From NCBI GenBank assembly GCA_964542585.1, contig CAZIUI010000010.1, positions 1 to 64,000 of the forward strand: DNA of 64,000 nucleotides, in the 5' to 3' direction. Below the pieces are notes generated by a model. It was given only the letters and a program-made list of their open reading frames with translations. It ran no database searches and was not told the origin of the DNA. The translations under genes and the position numbers were made by a program. This document shows positions 7,864 through 15,516 of this stretch, piece after piece (within the stretch, counting starts at the first letter, position 1; each line of letters starts with the position of its first letter). This DNA is from CAYYUA01 sp964542585. GTDB lineage: Bacteria; Bacteroidota; Bacteroidia; CAILMK01; CAYYUA01.

Positions 7864-9301
7864 CTAACTGTTTGCAAACCTTCTCTTTTATATAAGCGGG
7901 ATCCTGCCCTGCTTTTATTGGCTCAACGCTGACTTTAATGGTAATAGATTCTCCCGGAAAACGGGATTCCATTTGGACTCTTAAATTACGTGCCATTTGC
8001 TCACTGGTCATCTTAGCCTTGTAAAGGTCAGGACCTAGCATTGAAAATAACAAGGTTTTGGAATCCTTGTACATGATTATGTCCTCCTCCTTGCTGACCT
8101 CCTTAAACTCAAGTAATACACTATTCTGGAATTCCTTGAGGATGTCATTGCTTAAGGGCTCATCCTGGGTTGAATTAGCCTCAATATGCAAAGCTCCAAT
8201 ATTAGCGTCAAAAGGACTGGAATTCCGCCTTTTAATTTCATATTGGATCATTAGATCGAATGTTTCCTGATCTACCACTTGTGCACCCTCCTTATTGTTA
8301 GCTTCTTTACCACTAAGTATTTGAGGATTAAGGGTAGCCTCTAGCCCCTTGGACGTCACTTCATATTGGCGTACTATTCGCCTACGTAAATTTTCAACGG
8401 CTGTATCAGAACCACAATTAAGGCATTTAGCGTAAGCAAAAACATCCTGGAACCGGTTATAGCAATTCTGGCATGAGTAGATCAGAGAAGGTTTATCATA
8501 GTCAACGCCAATATGCCGGAGGTGCTGATCACATTTAGGACACACCAGCATATTGGAACTGGTATCTGTGGTGTAATCCGACATTGGCCCAATGTAAGCG
8601 CATGGGAAATGATGAATAAGGTCCTCGGAGATCAAATTGGGAGATTCACACTTCGGACATACTTCACGGTATTGAAGGTATCCTTCACTGCAATTGGAAC
8701 ACAGGTGAACAATTTCATGAAAACCACCTAATAAAACCTCTTCCTTCTCGGCCTCATCAAGATCATCTAAAATCCGATAAGTATCTGAATAGTTATATTG
8801 CAAGGATAAGAAACGATAACTAAAGCCAATTTGGGAATCACGATCGAGTGTAGGTTTAAGGGTTGTTAGATTTCGAGAATAAAGAAACCGGAGCGTTCTC
8901 AGGATTGGACTCTGTTGATCTGCACTTTCATTGGCCCTGTATAGGTAAATCTGTTCTAAGACCTTTTGTAAGGCTTGGTTAAACCTCTCAGGATTAATGG
9001 GCTTGACAAGATAATCAATAACCCCATATTCAAACGCTTCCAGCGCGTACTCTTTATAGCTTGTTATCAGGATGATAAACGGCTCTCCCGGAAGTTGGTT
9101 AATCAATTCTAACCCACTCATTTCTGGAATACCGATATCCAATAAAACAAGCTCAATCTCGGATTCTTTTGCAATTGCGACCGCATCATAGGCATTTTGA
9201 GCACTACCTATCAGTTTGAGTTCTGATTTTTGCTCAACGAGGTGCTGAACCACTTTTAAAGAAGGGGAATCATCTTCTACGATCAGGGTTTGAACAACCA
9301 T
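7853..9301 (-). CDS. response regulator: REC - TackOD1 zinc-ribbon domain - degenerate GGDEF-like domain
   Basis: 482 residues. Residues 1-120 are a receiver with the acidic pair E9/D10/D11, phosphoacceptor D55 (LVLLDIGIPEMSG), T80 and K100 (YLVKPIN). Residues ~185-300 carry five CxxC pairs (201/204, 215/218, 254/257, 277/280, 293/296) and the blocks YREVCPKCES, HHFPCAYIGP and LRHIGVDYDKP, which I recognise as the TackOD1 output domain. Residues ~345-480 have a GGDEF-like pattern (IGALHIEA, DIIMYKDSKTLLFSMLGPD) but no GG(D/E)EF active-site motif, so cyclase activity is unlikely. Cytoplasmic; inferred to sense phosphorylation and control the neighbouring synthase. It starts 16 bp after the small pseudo-receiver gene and overlaps the GT2 start by 11 bp. 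Confidence 0.8.
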   Translation of the reverse strand: MVVQTLIVEDDSPSLKVVQHLVEQKSELKLIGSAQNAYDAVAIAKESEIELVLLDIGIPEMSGLELINQLPGEPFIILITSYKEYALEAFEYGVIDYLVKPINPERFNQALQKVLEQIYLYRANESADQQSPILRTLRFLYSRNLTTLKPTLDRDSQIGFSYRFLSLQYNYSDTYRILDDLDEAEKEEVLLGGFHEIVHLCSNCSEGYLQYREVCPKCESPNLISEDLIHHFPCAYIGPMSDYTTDTSSNMLVCPKCDQHLRHIGVDYDKPSLIYSCQNCYNRFQDVFAYAKCLNCGSDTAVENLRRRIVRQYEVTSKGLEATLNPQILSGKEANNKEGAQVVDQETFDLMIQYEIKRRNSSPFDANIGALHIEANSTQDEPLSNDILKEFQNSVLLEFKEVSKEEDIIMYKDSKTLLFSMLGPDLYKAKMTSEQMARNLRVQMESRFPGESITIKVSVEPIKAGQDPAYIKEKVCKQLDAG

Positions 9302-9317
9302 AAGTACCTAAAAGGTG

Positions 9318-9662
9318 TTATTGAAAGTTTTGCATATTTTGCTTTATCCGCTTAACCTCTTCCGTCAATCTATTCATTTCGCTTGTAGATGCTACCGACC
9401 CATCTATCACCTGTCTTATAGCAATGGGCAAGTTATCGGAAAAGCCCACAATAAAGATTGGTAACAAGTACAACTCCATCTCTCTCGAAGTACGGATACG
9501 CGTGATTAAATGACTGGTCATGGCTTTGGTATAACTCACTATTACAATGGCATTAACGCTCTTAAGCTCATCTGTATTAAATAATTGGTAGTCATCAACC
9601 AGCGCAAAAACATAGCCCCCTTGTTCTTCGAATGAGATGTTATTTCCATTAGTACTTACCAC
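9318..9662 (-). CDS. small stand-alone pseudo-receiver-like protein
   Basis: 114 residues, GTG start at 9662 overlapping the end of the HlyD-like gene by 7 bp. The order of strands and helices (YVFALVDDYQLF, NAIVIVSYTKAMTSHLITRIR, YLLPIFIVGFSD, AIRQVIDGSVAS) resembles a receiver fold, but the phosphoacceptor Asp after the third strand is replaced (IVIVSYT) and the conserved Lys is absent. The C-terminus is a short charged helix. I infer a phosphorylation-independent partner of the adjacent REC-TackOD1 protein. The assignment rests on pattern and context; a family name cannot be given. Confidence 0.6.
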   Translation of the reverse strand: MVSTNGNNISFEEQGGYVFALVDDYQLFNTDELKSVNAIVIVSYTKAMTSHLITRIRTSREMELYLLPIFIVGFSDNLPIAIRQVIDGSVASTSEMNRLTEEVKRIKQNMQNFQ

Positions 9663-10768
9663 AGGTCTTCAATTTTTAACATTTGCTTTCTGACTGTGAC
9701 CGTCATTTTGTAATATTTCTGCAAGGTTTTACGATTATTGTTTGGCATTGATTTCAATTTAATATCAGCCGCCAATTTCCTTGAGGGCGCATTTTTTTTA
9801 TCCCGGAATGCTTCAGGAACTAGCTGAGTGGCTGTGTAAATTGTTTTAATGGATCCAGGGAACTTACGACCATTTGGGAAAGTAATGGCTACTTCATCCC
9901 CTTCATCAATATAGCCCAGTGAGGATTGCTGAAAGTAAGCCCTGACAATGATCTGCTCTTTTTTAAGGATCTGCATGATGGGCTCAGAAGCCTTGGCTAC
10001 CTCAAAAGCTTGCTTTTTTTGCCGCTTGATTTTTCCAGAGATGGGAGATGTGTAATAATTGCTGTACTTGGCCAGGGAATCCGCATTAAGGCCAAAATTG
10101 CGGTTTGCTAATTGCTGCTGGCGCTTTTGGTACTGGCTGCGTTTGCGGTTTAGCTCACTTTTATAATTTTTCAGATCTCTAATAGAAGCGTAAACTTCAC
10201 TCAGTTTGGATTGGAAGCGCATTAAACGGTCTTTAATGGCATTCAGCTCATCAACCGTATAAACGTCCAATTGCACACCTTCTCTGACCTTGGCTTTTCG
10301 CTTTTGGTAATGCTGAATGCGACTGCGGTAGCTTCGAATCCGAGCCCGCTTTTCCTGAAGGTCATGTTGGATGTCCAATAATTCTTGTTGTATCCAGCTT
10401 TGGCTAAGCTGCTGATTGTTCAAAAAACCATAACCGGAACCATCATTAGCACTTAATTTGAGCGCATCCCGCCAGGTGTACCTAAAAAGGGTGTCTCCTT
10501 TATCAATAATATCGCCTTCACTTTTGTAAATATCCACTAATTGCGCGTCAGCAGGAAGCTGAACTTCAAATTGTTTAAACAATATTTGGCCGGGTGCCTC
10601 CACAAACAAAAATTTCCCAACCAGAAAGCGACCTACAAAAAATAAAATCAGAAGCACGATCGTCCCATAAATAACCATGCCCCAATTAATACGCCTTTGT
10701 TTAATGTAGGGCTCTTTGGGTTCAAATGCTTCCGGCTGCTGACGCCTTTTAAACTGATTACTTTGCAC
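9656..10768 (-). CDS. HlyD/Alg44-like periplasmic membrane-fusion protein
   Basis: 370 residues. One membrane anchor at ~30-52 (VIYGTIVLLILFFVGRFLVG), a split biotinyl-lipoyl domain (AQLVDIYKSEGDIIDKGDTLF and TSPISGKIKRQKKQAFEVAKASEPIMQIL), a long alpha-hairpin coiled coil at ~115-225 and a C-terminal beta-barrel (GYIDEGDEVAITFPNG). This is the architecture of adaptor proteins that join an inner-membrane machine to a TolC-type channel. No ABC, MFS or RND pump is in the operon; the only inner-membrane candidate partner is the GT2 synthase, as with Alg44 beside Alg8. Located 20 bp after the channel gene and overlapping the next gene. Confidence 0.85.
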   Translation of the reverse strand: MQSNQFKRRQQPEAFEPKEPYIKQRRINWGMVIYGTIVLLILFFVGRFLVGKFLFVEAPGQILFKQFEVQLPADAQLVDIYKSEGDIIDKGDTLFRYTWRDALKLSANDGSGYGFLNNQQLSQSWIQQELLDIQHDLQEKRARIRSYRSRIQHYQKRKAKVREGVQLDVYTVDELNAIKDRLMRFQSKLSEVYASIRDLKNYKSELNRKRSQYQKRQQQLANRNFGLNADSLAKYSNYYTSPISGKIKRQKKQAFEVAKASEPIMQILKKEQIIVRAYFQQSSLGYIDEGDEVAITFPNGRKFPGSIKTIYTATQLVPEAFRDKKNAPSRKLAADIKLKSMPNNNRKTLQKYYKMTVTVRKQMLKIEDLW

Positions 10769-10788
10769 TGGAAAATCCTGCTTTATTT

Positions 10789-12945
10789 TTATCTCCTGGC
10801 ATTTAAGGACATAAATGTTTCTAAATCGTGTATGGCAAATTGATGGATACCTGTTTTCTCTTTTAAATCTTGAGTAAACTCGTAAAATTTAGGAAGATCT
10901 CCGAAATCTTCGGGACGTAAAGCCACAGTGGTTTTTTGCTTTTTTAAGGCAAGGGATTTGGTTAAGGTCTTCTCCAGCTGAATTACATCTTTCCTTTTGT
11001 AAGCCATTATAAACAGTTGATCGCAAAATTTATACACCTTCTTATAAAATTTGGGTTCATACCATATAGGAATCGAAATTTCCAGTTGTAAATCTTTTTC
11101 GCGTGCCGCCTTGTAGGCCTTTTTCACCATAGAAAGATACTGTTCCAGGTAGGTTTGCTTGTTCTTATTCCATTCAGCCAAAGTATGGGGTTCTACATCT
11201 AAATGAAGAGCGTCTGCGCCTAGCTCATCTGCTTCTGTCACCAAATCTTGTAGCTTTTTATGGTTTTCGGGCCTGAATAACTGGTTATTACCTACGAGCA
11301 ATCCTATCCTAAGGTTTTGCTGACCAGCTTCCTCGATAAAGCGTTCAGCTTTACCACGAGCTTGATCCTGAGGCCCCAGTGATAGATTGACAGCTCTGAT
11401 ATTATGACTATTAAAATTCCTTAAAAGTTTGGCATTAGAGAAATTCTGAAACCCTTGAGACCACATGTAGATGGATCGCTGAGCTTGGAAGAGCTCTACT
11501 TGGCTATTGATCGGATGCTTTGTAACCACATCACTTACAGACCGCTTGGGCAGGTATGATTTGAGGTTTAAGAGCTTTAGATACATTTTCTGTTGAATGT
11601 CCGCAAGCTCAAAGTTTAGTTTTAATACTGTTATGGCATTATCCAACATACTTACAGGACTGTAGCTTTGATCATTGAGGCGTTTACGGGCTTTATCCTG
11701 TCTGATCTTCTCTAAAAGCCTGGCTTTTTTATGATAAAATTCTATATAATCATTTAAAGCATATTGATACTCATAGTAAGTATTCAAGGTCTCTTTTATT
11801 TCAACCTGCTTTTCAGCTTTTACTTTAGCCTTAAAATGATCTATCCGTGCTTCTTGCAAAGCTCTATCATCCCTTTCGCTGAAATTTAAAGGAACGGACA
11901 GGGATAAACCCCAAGAAAAGAACTGGCGGATATCTCCCTGGGTTTCTCCCAGGTTATTGACATAGCCATCGGGGTTGTTATAGATGCTTTGTCTAAGGTA
12001 GGGTCTCAAGCCTATTTGATTGGCAGGGTGGTATTTTTCACGCTGTATTGCTCTTTTTAACTTCACCACAGTGTCCCGCCAGGAACGATTCTTAATGCTG
12101 GATAGCACCGTATCCAGATGAATATCTACAATGGGAAGAGCGGTAGCTTTAACATCACTTGGCGTTTGTGGATTTACATTCTTATTGTACTCCTGAATGT
12201 TGGCTAGCATTTGTTCGGTTTCCCTAACCTCACTTTTAGTGTTGATAACCTTCTCGTAAAGGATTTGGTTGTTTTTAAACCGTTTACGATCTATTTCTGC
12301 TTTTTTAACCAAAAGGCGCCTTTGACGCCTTAGGTGGTTAAGCTTTTCTTTGTTAAAAGTGTAAATAATCCGATTAAATAAGAAACTAAACTTATCTCCT
12401 TGTTTGGCGTTGGCTTGTTTAAGCTTCTGGAGCTCAAGTTCTTTTTTGTAGACTTTAGCTTTCTGCTTAGCCTCGCCCAGACCTCCTTTTAATAAGTCCC
12501 AGTTCACCTCCATAAATCCACGCCGCTTGTAAAATCCGCCACTTTGAGTATTGTAAATGCCCCCATCTATATTCTCAAGATAATCCATTCGAAGTTCAAG
12601 CCCCCTATCAGAGGAAGCTTTATCCATTTTAGCTTTTATTACCTTAGCTTCTTTTTGTGCTAAATTATTAGTCTCTGCTAAAGGGGCTTCAAAAAGGTTT
12701 TCCATTTCATCGATTGAGCCTTGTTCCCGCGTAGTAAGTCCCGGCTGCAATCCTGTATCCAGGAAAGTGCTTAGCTGCTCGGCTATACCACCAGAGGATT
12801 CCACGTTTTGAGCGTAACAGACAATTGATTGTTGTAAGAAGAGGATAAAGAAGCTCAGTGGAGCAATCCTTAGCAGAATAGAAAGGATAAAATAAACGCT
12901 GGTCATGACCTTCTTTTTGAACCAAATACATGCGAAATAGTTCAT
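10789..12945 (-). CDS. TolC-like outer-membrane channel fused to a C-terminal glycosidase-like TIM-barrel domain
   Basis: 718 residues. Signal peptide near residues 14-46 (ending VCYAQ). Residues ~90-470 have the alternating long coiled-coil and beta pattern of TolC family proteins (YNNPDGYVNNLGETQG, WGLSLSVPLNFSERDDRALQEA, YYEYQYALNDYIEFYHKKARLLE). Residues ~491-718 are a separate alpha/beta domain that starts SIYMWSQGFQN and shows strand-end motifs of a (beta/alpha)8 barrel: IRAVNLSLG, LRIGLLVGN, DALHLDVEPH (acidic D583/E585), LEISIPIWYE, DQLFIMAYK, QFAIHDLETF. This resembles GH18-like or uncharacterised glycosidase barrels. First gene of the operon; ordinary TolC proteins have about 430-490 residues, so the extra domain is a real addition. 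It could modify or trim the exported polymer. Confidence 0.75.
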   Translation of the reverse strand: MNYFACIWFKKKVMTSVYFILSILLRIAPLSFFILFLQQSIVCYAQNVESSGGIAEQLSTFLDTGLQPGLTTREQGSIDEMENLFEAPLAETNNLAQKEAKVIKAKMDKASSDRGLELRMDYLENIDGGIYNTQSGGFYKRRGFMEVNWDLLKGGLGEAKQKAKVYKKELELQKLKQANAKQGDKFSFLFNRIIYTFNKEKLNHLRRQRRLLVKKAEIDRKRFKNNQILYEKVINTKSEVRETEQMLANIQEYNKNVNPQTPSDVKATALPIVDIHLDTVLSSIKNRSWRDTVVKLKRAIQREKYHPANQIGLRPYLRQSIYNNPDGYVNNLGETQGDIRQFFSWGLSLSVPLNFSERDDRALQEARIDHFKAKVKAEKQVEIKETLNTYYEYQYALNDYIEFYHKKARLLEKIRQDKARKRLNDQSYSPVSMLDNAITVLKLNFELADIQQKMYLKLLNLKSYLPKRSVSDVVTKHPINSQVELFQAQRSIYMWSQGFQNFSNAKLLRNFNSHNIRAVNLSLGPQDQARGKAERFIEEAGQQNLRIGLLVGNNQLFRPENHKKLQDLVTEADELGADALHLDVEPHTLAEWNKNKQTYLEQYLSMVKKAYKAAREKDLQLEISIPIWYEPKFYKKVYKFCDQLFIMAYKRKDVIQLEKTLTKSLALKKQKTTVALRPEDFGDLPKFYEFTQDLKEKTGIHQFAIHDLETFMSLNARR

Positions 12946-13133
12946 TTAGTAAAGGCCACATGATGGGTATCACACTTTAATAATTATACCCTTAATTAAT
13001 AAACTAAAACAAAATGCTTTCATTGCTCTTCAAAGCACTTTAATAGTGATAGCAATTATTTTTTATAAATCTAAATAATTAGAGTCTTAATGACAAAAAT
13101 TACATCGATTTTTTATTGTTTAATTTTTTATTC

Positions 13134-13143
13134 NNNNNNNNNN
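13134..13143. other. assembly gap (10 N)
   Basis: Ten ambiguous bases mark a scaffold join of unknown true length in the intergenic region between the polysaccharide operon and the next plus-strand gene. The promoter region of the operon (12946-13133) may therefore be incomplete, and genes could be missing here. Confidence 0.95.
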
Positions 13144-13186
13144 AATAATGCCGGAGCTGAAGAGGCTCCAGCTATTATTTTTTATT
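13144..13186. terminator. hairpin directly after the assembly gap, terminator-like
   Basis: AATAAT-GGAGC pairs with GCTCC-ATTATT around a short loop, with a small internal bulge, followed by a T-rich run (TATTATTTTTTATTC). It could end a plus-strand transcript whose gene would lie in the gap or be lost. The remaining bases up to 13345 show no gene. Confidence 0.5.
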
Positions 13187-13345
13187 CTTACTCAAACTGA
13201 GTTTTCAAAAAAACCAGCTGATTATAGGTTTTGAAAAGAGTCTTAGAAACAAACCTTTTTATTTAGGAATTGACTGATTACTTTTGGTTTTAAAAGGATT
13301 TCTTGAAGATTTTAATGCTTTTAACCAATAATTCACAAAGTCTCA

Positions 13346-15178
13346 ATGCCTAAAAAGCCGGTTATCTCCCTGATCACCTTAATCATTTTGGGCCTAACCA
13401 TTATTGGCGAACGGGCCCGAATTACGCCTAATGATGTCTTAAGCTGGGACTCATTTGGCTATTACCTCTATTTGCCCTCTTTCTTCATTTATGATGACTT
13501 ATCCCTGGAAAAAATGCATGTTTACGAGGGCTTGGTTGACAAGTATGAAAATACCGGGTCCCTTTATCAGATTACAAGTAATGATAAAGGAGATAATGTC
13601 CTCAGGTACCCTATTGGATGGGCACTATTGTACTTTCCATTTTTCTTTATTGGCCATGCTATTGCATCATTTACAGCTTTTCCTGCTGACGGCCTTTCAT
13701 TGCCCTACCAATATGCTATAGGTTATGGCAGTTTATTTTTTGCTATAGGAGGGCTTTATTTTTTTCGGAAGTTTTTACTGCAATTCTTTTCCGACCGCAT
13801 TACAGCTTTACTGCTTGTATTTGTGGTATTGGGAACCAATTATTTACACCTCACGACCAAGCTCAGTGTCCTACCGCATAACCTCCTATTTGCGCTTTTC
13901 GCTGCCCTTTGTTGGTTAACCTACAAGTGGCATCGTTCACCCAAGTTTTGCTATGCTTTTTTTATAGGCCTTTGTGGCGGTTTGATGACCGTCTCGCGGC
14001 CGTCTACCGTCCTGGCTTTTTTAGTGCCCTTATTATGGGGCATAAGTAACTGGAGGGAGTTTCAAGCGAAAATGCAGTCCGTTTTTTGGACTTACCGATA
14101 CCACCTTTTGATACTGGTAACCGGGGTGGTGGTGCCAGGCATGTTTCAAATGGTTTATTGGAAACTCTATGCAGGTTCCTGGATTTTTTACAGTTATCAG
14201 GATCCGGCTGTAGGGTTGGATCTATTAGCACCCCATCCTTTCAAATTCCTTTTAAGCTTCCGCGGAGGTTGGCTCACTTACACACCTTTAATCGTGCTAT
14301 TCCTGGCCGGTTTCTTTTTCAAAAGCCAACAACGTCATAAAGGACTGCTACTGCCAATCCTGGTCTATTTAATCCTCCATATTTATGTTACTTCCAGCTG
14401 GACGAATTGGTGGTATGGAGCTGATTACAGCCAAAGAGCTATGGGTGAAACTTATGTTTTACTGGCCCTGCCAATGGGGTGGTTATTAGAATACCTTTCA
14501 AATAAAAAGATTTGGCTTAAGGCCGGCATTGGATCGCTTATCATCTTTTTTCTTGGGATTAATTTGTTTCATAGGTGGCAGTTATACAATGATATACTAT
14601 ACGGCTCGCGTATGACGATGGATTATTACCTAAAAGTTATGGGCAAAACCGAATTGAAAGATAAATGGAAAGAGCATCTGTTGATTAAGCGGCCTGTGAG
14701 TGGCGAGGACCAAATGCCTGATAGCCTCCGCGATAAAGGACGCGAAATTGCAGCTATCACCCATGAAAAATCACAAAATTTGAAGGACACCATAAACCCA
14801 AAAAAAAGAAAAAGGGGGAGTAAACAGCTTTACATGGATAGCACTGTTAAATTTACAAAGGCTATCACCATCCCTTTCCAAAAGATCACGGATTCCTACT
14901 ATGCCTGGTTAAGTATACATGCACAAATAACGCCATTAGAGACCATTAATAGTAAACCGTTATTTTTAGTGATCCATTTTGAGCATGAGGGCAAGTCTTA
15001 CAAATACTGTGTAGAAAAATTAACCAACGTAGAAAAAGGAGATACGGTTACGCTTTCAAAAGATTATTTGACCCCCTATCCCCGAAGCAAATCAGACATC
15101 CTCAAAACGTATATCTGGAACCGCGAAGGTCATGAGGTATTAATTCATAACCTTAGAGTTCTAAAGCATAACAATTAA
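13346..15178 (+). CDS. polytopic membrane protein, GT-C/PMT-like glycosyltransferase candidate
   Basis: 610 residues. About eleven hydrophobic segments in residues 1-420, beginning with a first segment followed by a periplasmic loop with DVLSWDSFGYYLYLP, similar to the acidic first-loop motif of GT-C enzymes (ArnT/PMT/GT39-like). Other family-like blocks are YPIGWALLYFPFFF and YSYQDPAVGLDLLAPHPFKFLLSFRGGWLTYTP. Residues ~430-610 form a soluble, Lys-rich tail with a likely beta-sandwich end. GT-C enzymes use lipid-linked sugars on the periplasmic face; the substrate cannot be predicted. Single gene. Confidence 0.65.
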   Translation: MPKKPVISLITLIILGLTIIGERARITPNDVLSWDSFGYYLYLPSFFIYDDLSLEKMHVYEGLVDKYENTGSLYQITSNDKGDNVLRYPIGWALLYFPFFFIGHAIASFTAFPADGLSLPYQYAIGYGSLFFAIGGLYFFRKFLLQFFSDRITALLLVFVVLGTNYLHLTTKLSVLPHNLLFALFAALCWLTYKWHRSPKFCYAFFIGLCGGLMTVSRPSTVLAFLVPLLWGISNWREFQAKMQSVFWTYRYHLLILVTGVVVPGMFQMVYWKLYAGSWIFYSYQDPAVGLDLLAPHPFKFLLSFRGGWLTYTPLIVLFLAGFFFKSQQRHKGLLLPILVYLILHIYVTSSWTNWWYGADYSQRAMGETYVLLALPMGWLLEYLSNKKIWLKAGIGSLIIFFLGINLFHRWQLYNDILYGSRMTMDYYLKVMGKTELKDKWKEHLLIKRPVSGEDQMPDSLRDKGREIAAITHEKSQNLKDTINPKKRKRGSKQLYMDSTVKFTKAITIPFQKITDSYYAWLSIHAQITPLETINSKPLFLVIHFEHEGKSYKYCVEKLTNVEKGDTVTLSKDYLTPYPRSKSDILKTYIWNREGHEVLIHNLRVLKHNN

Positions 15179-15290
15179 GAACCCGCTTTCGCTACCAGCT
15201 TGAGGACAATTATTGGAAAGGTCATAATTTAAAATTATAATTCCTTTCAAACTTTCTCATAGGTAATTTATGGGCGTCCTTATTTTGATT

Positions 15291-15332
15291 GCCTTGCATT
15301 GAGCATAGTCCGGCGAAACTACATAGCCAGGC
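15291..15332 (+). other. possible structured RNA element in a 338-bp leader
   Basis: GCCTTGC (15291-15297) can pair with GCCAGGC (15326-15332) with one mismatch, and inside it TAGT (15306-15309) pairs with ACTA (15318-15321). The surrounding interval 15179-15516 has no gene and is A+T rich apart from this element. No known riboswitch class is matched. Could be chance. Confidence 0.25.
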
Positions 15333-15516
15333 ATTAAAACTCCACCTTAAATAGTTACAAATATTTTTAATTATTATTTATCAAATATAATTATTTTTAT
15401 TGATAAAAAGTGTTTTACTTTATATTAAAACTTTGCTTTTATGAGTAAAACGCTTTCCTATCAAGCGTTTAAAATTCCGCAATTTTGGCCTTTAAAAATG
15501 AAAGGGGTTTAATCAA

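Noticed and set aside
9656..12945. HlyD/TolC pair as an ordinary drug or protein exporter
   Set aside because: No ABC, MFS or RND gene is in the operon, and both genes are closely coupled to regulators and a GT2 synthase.
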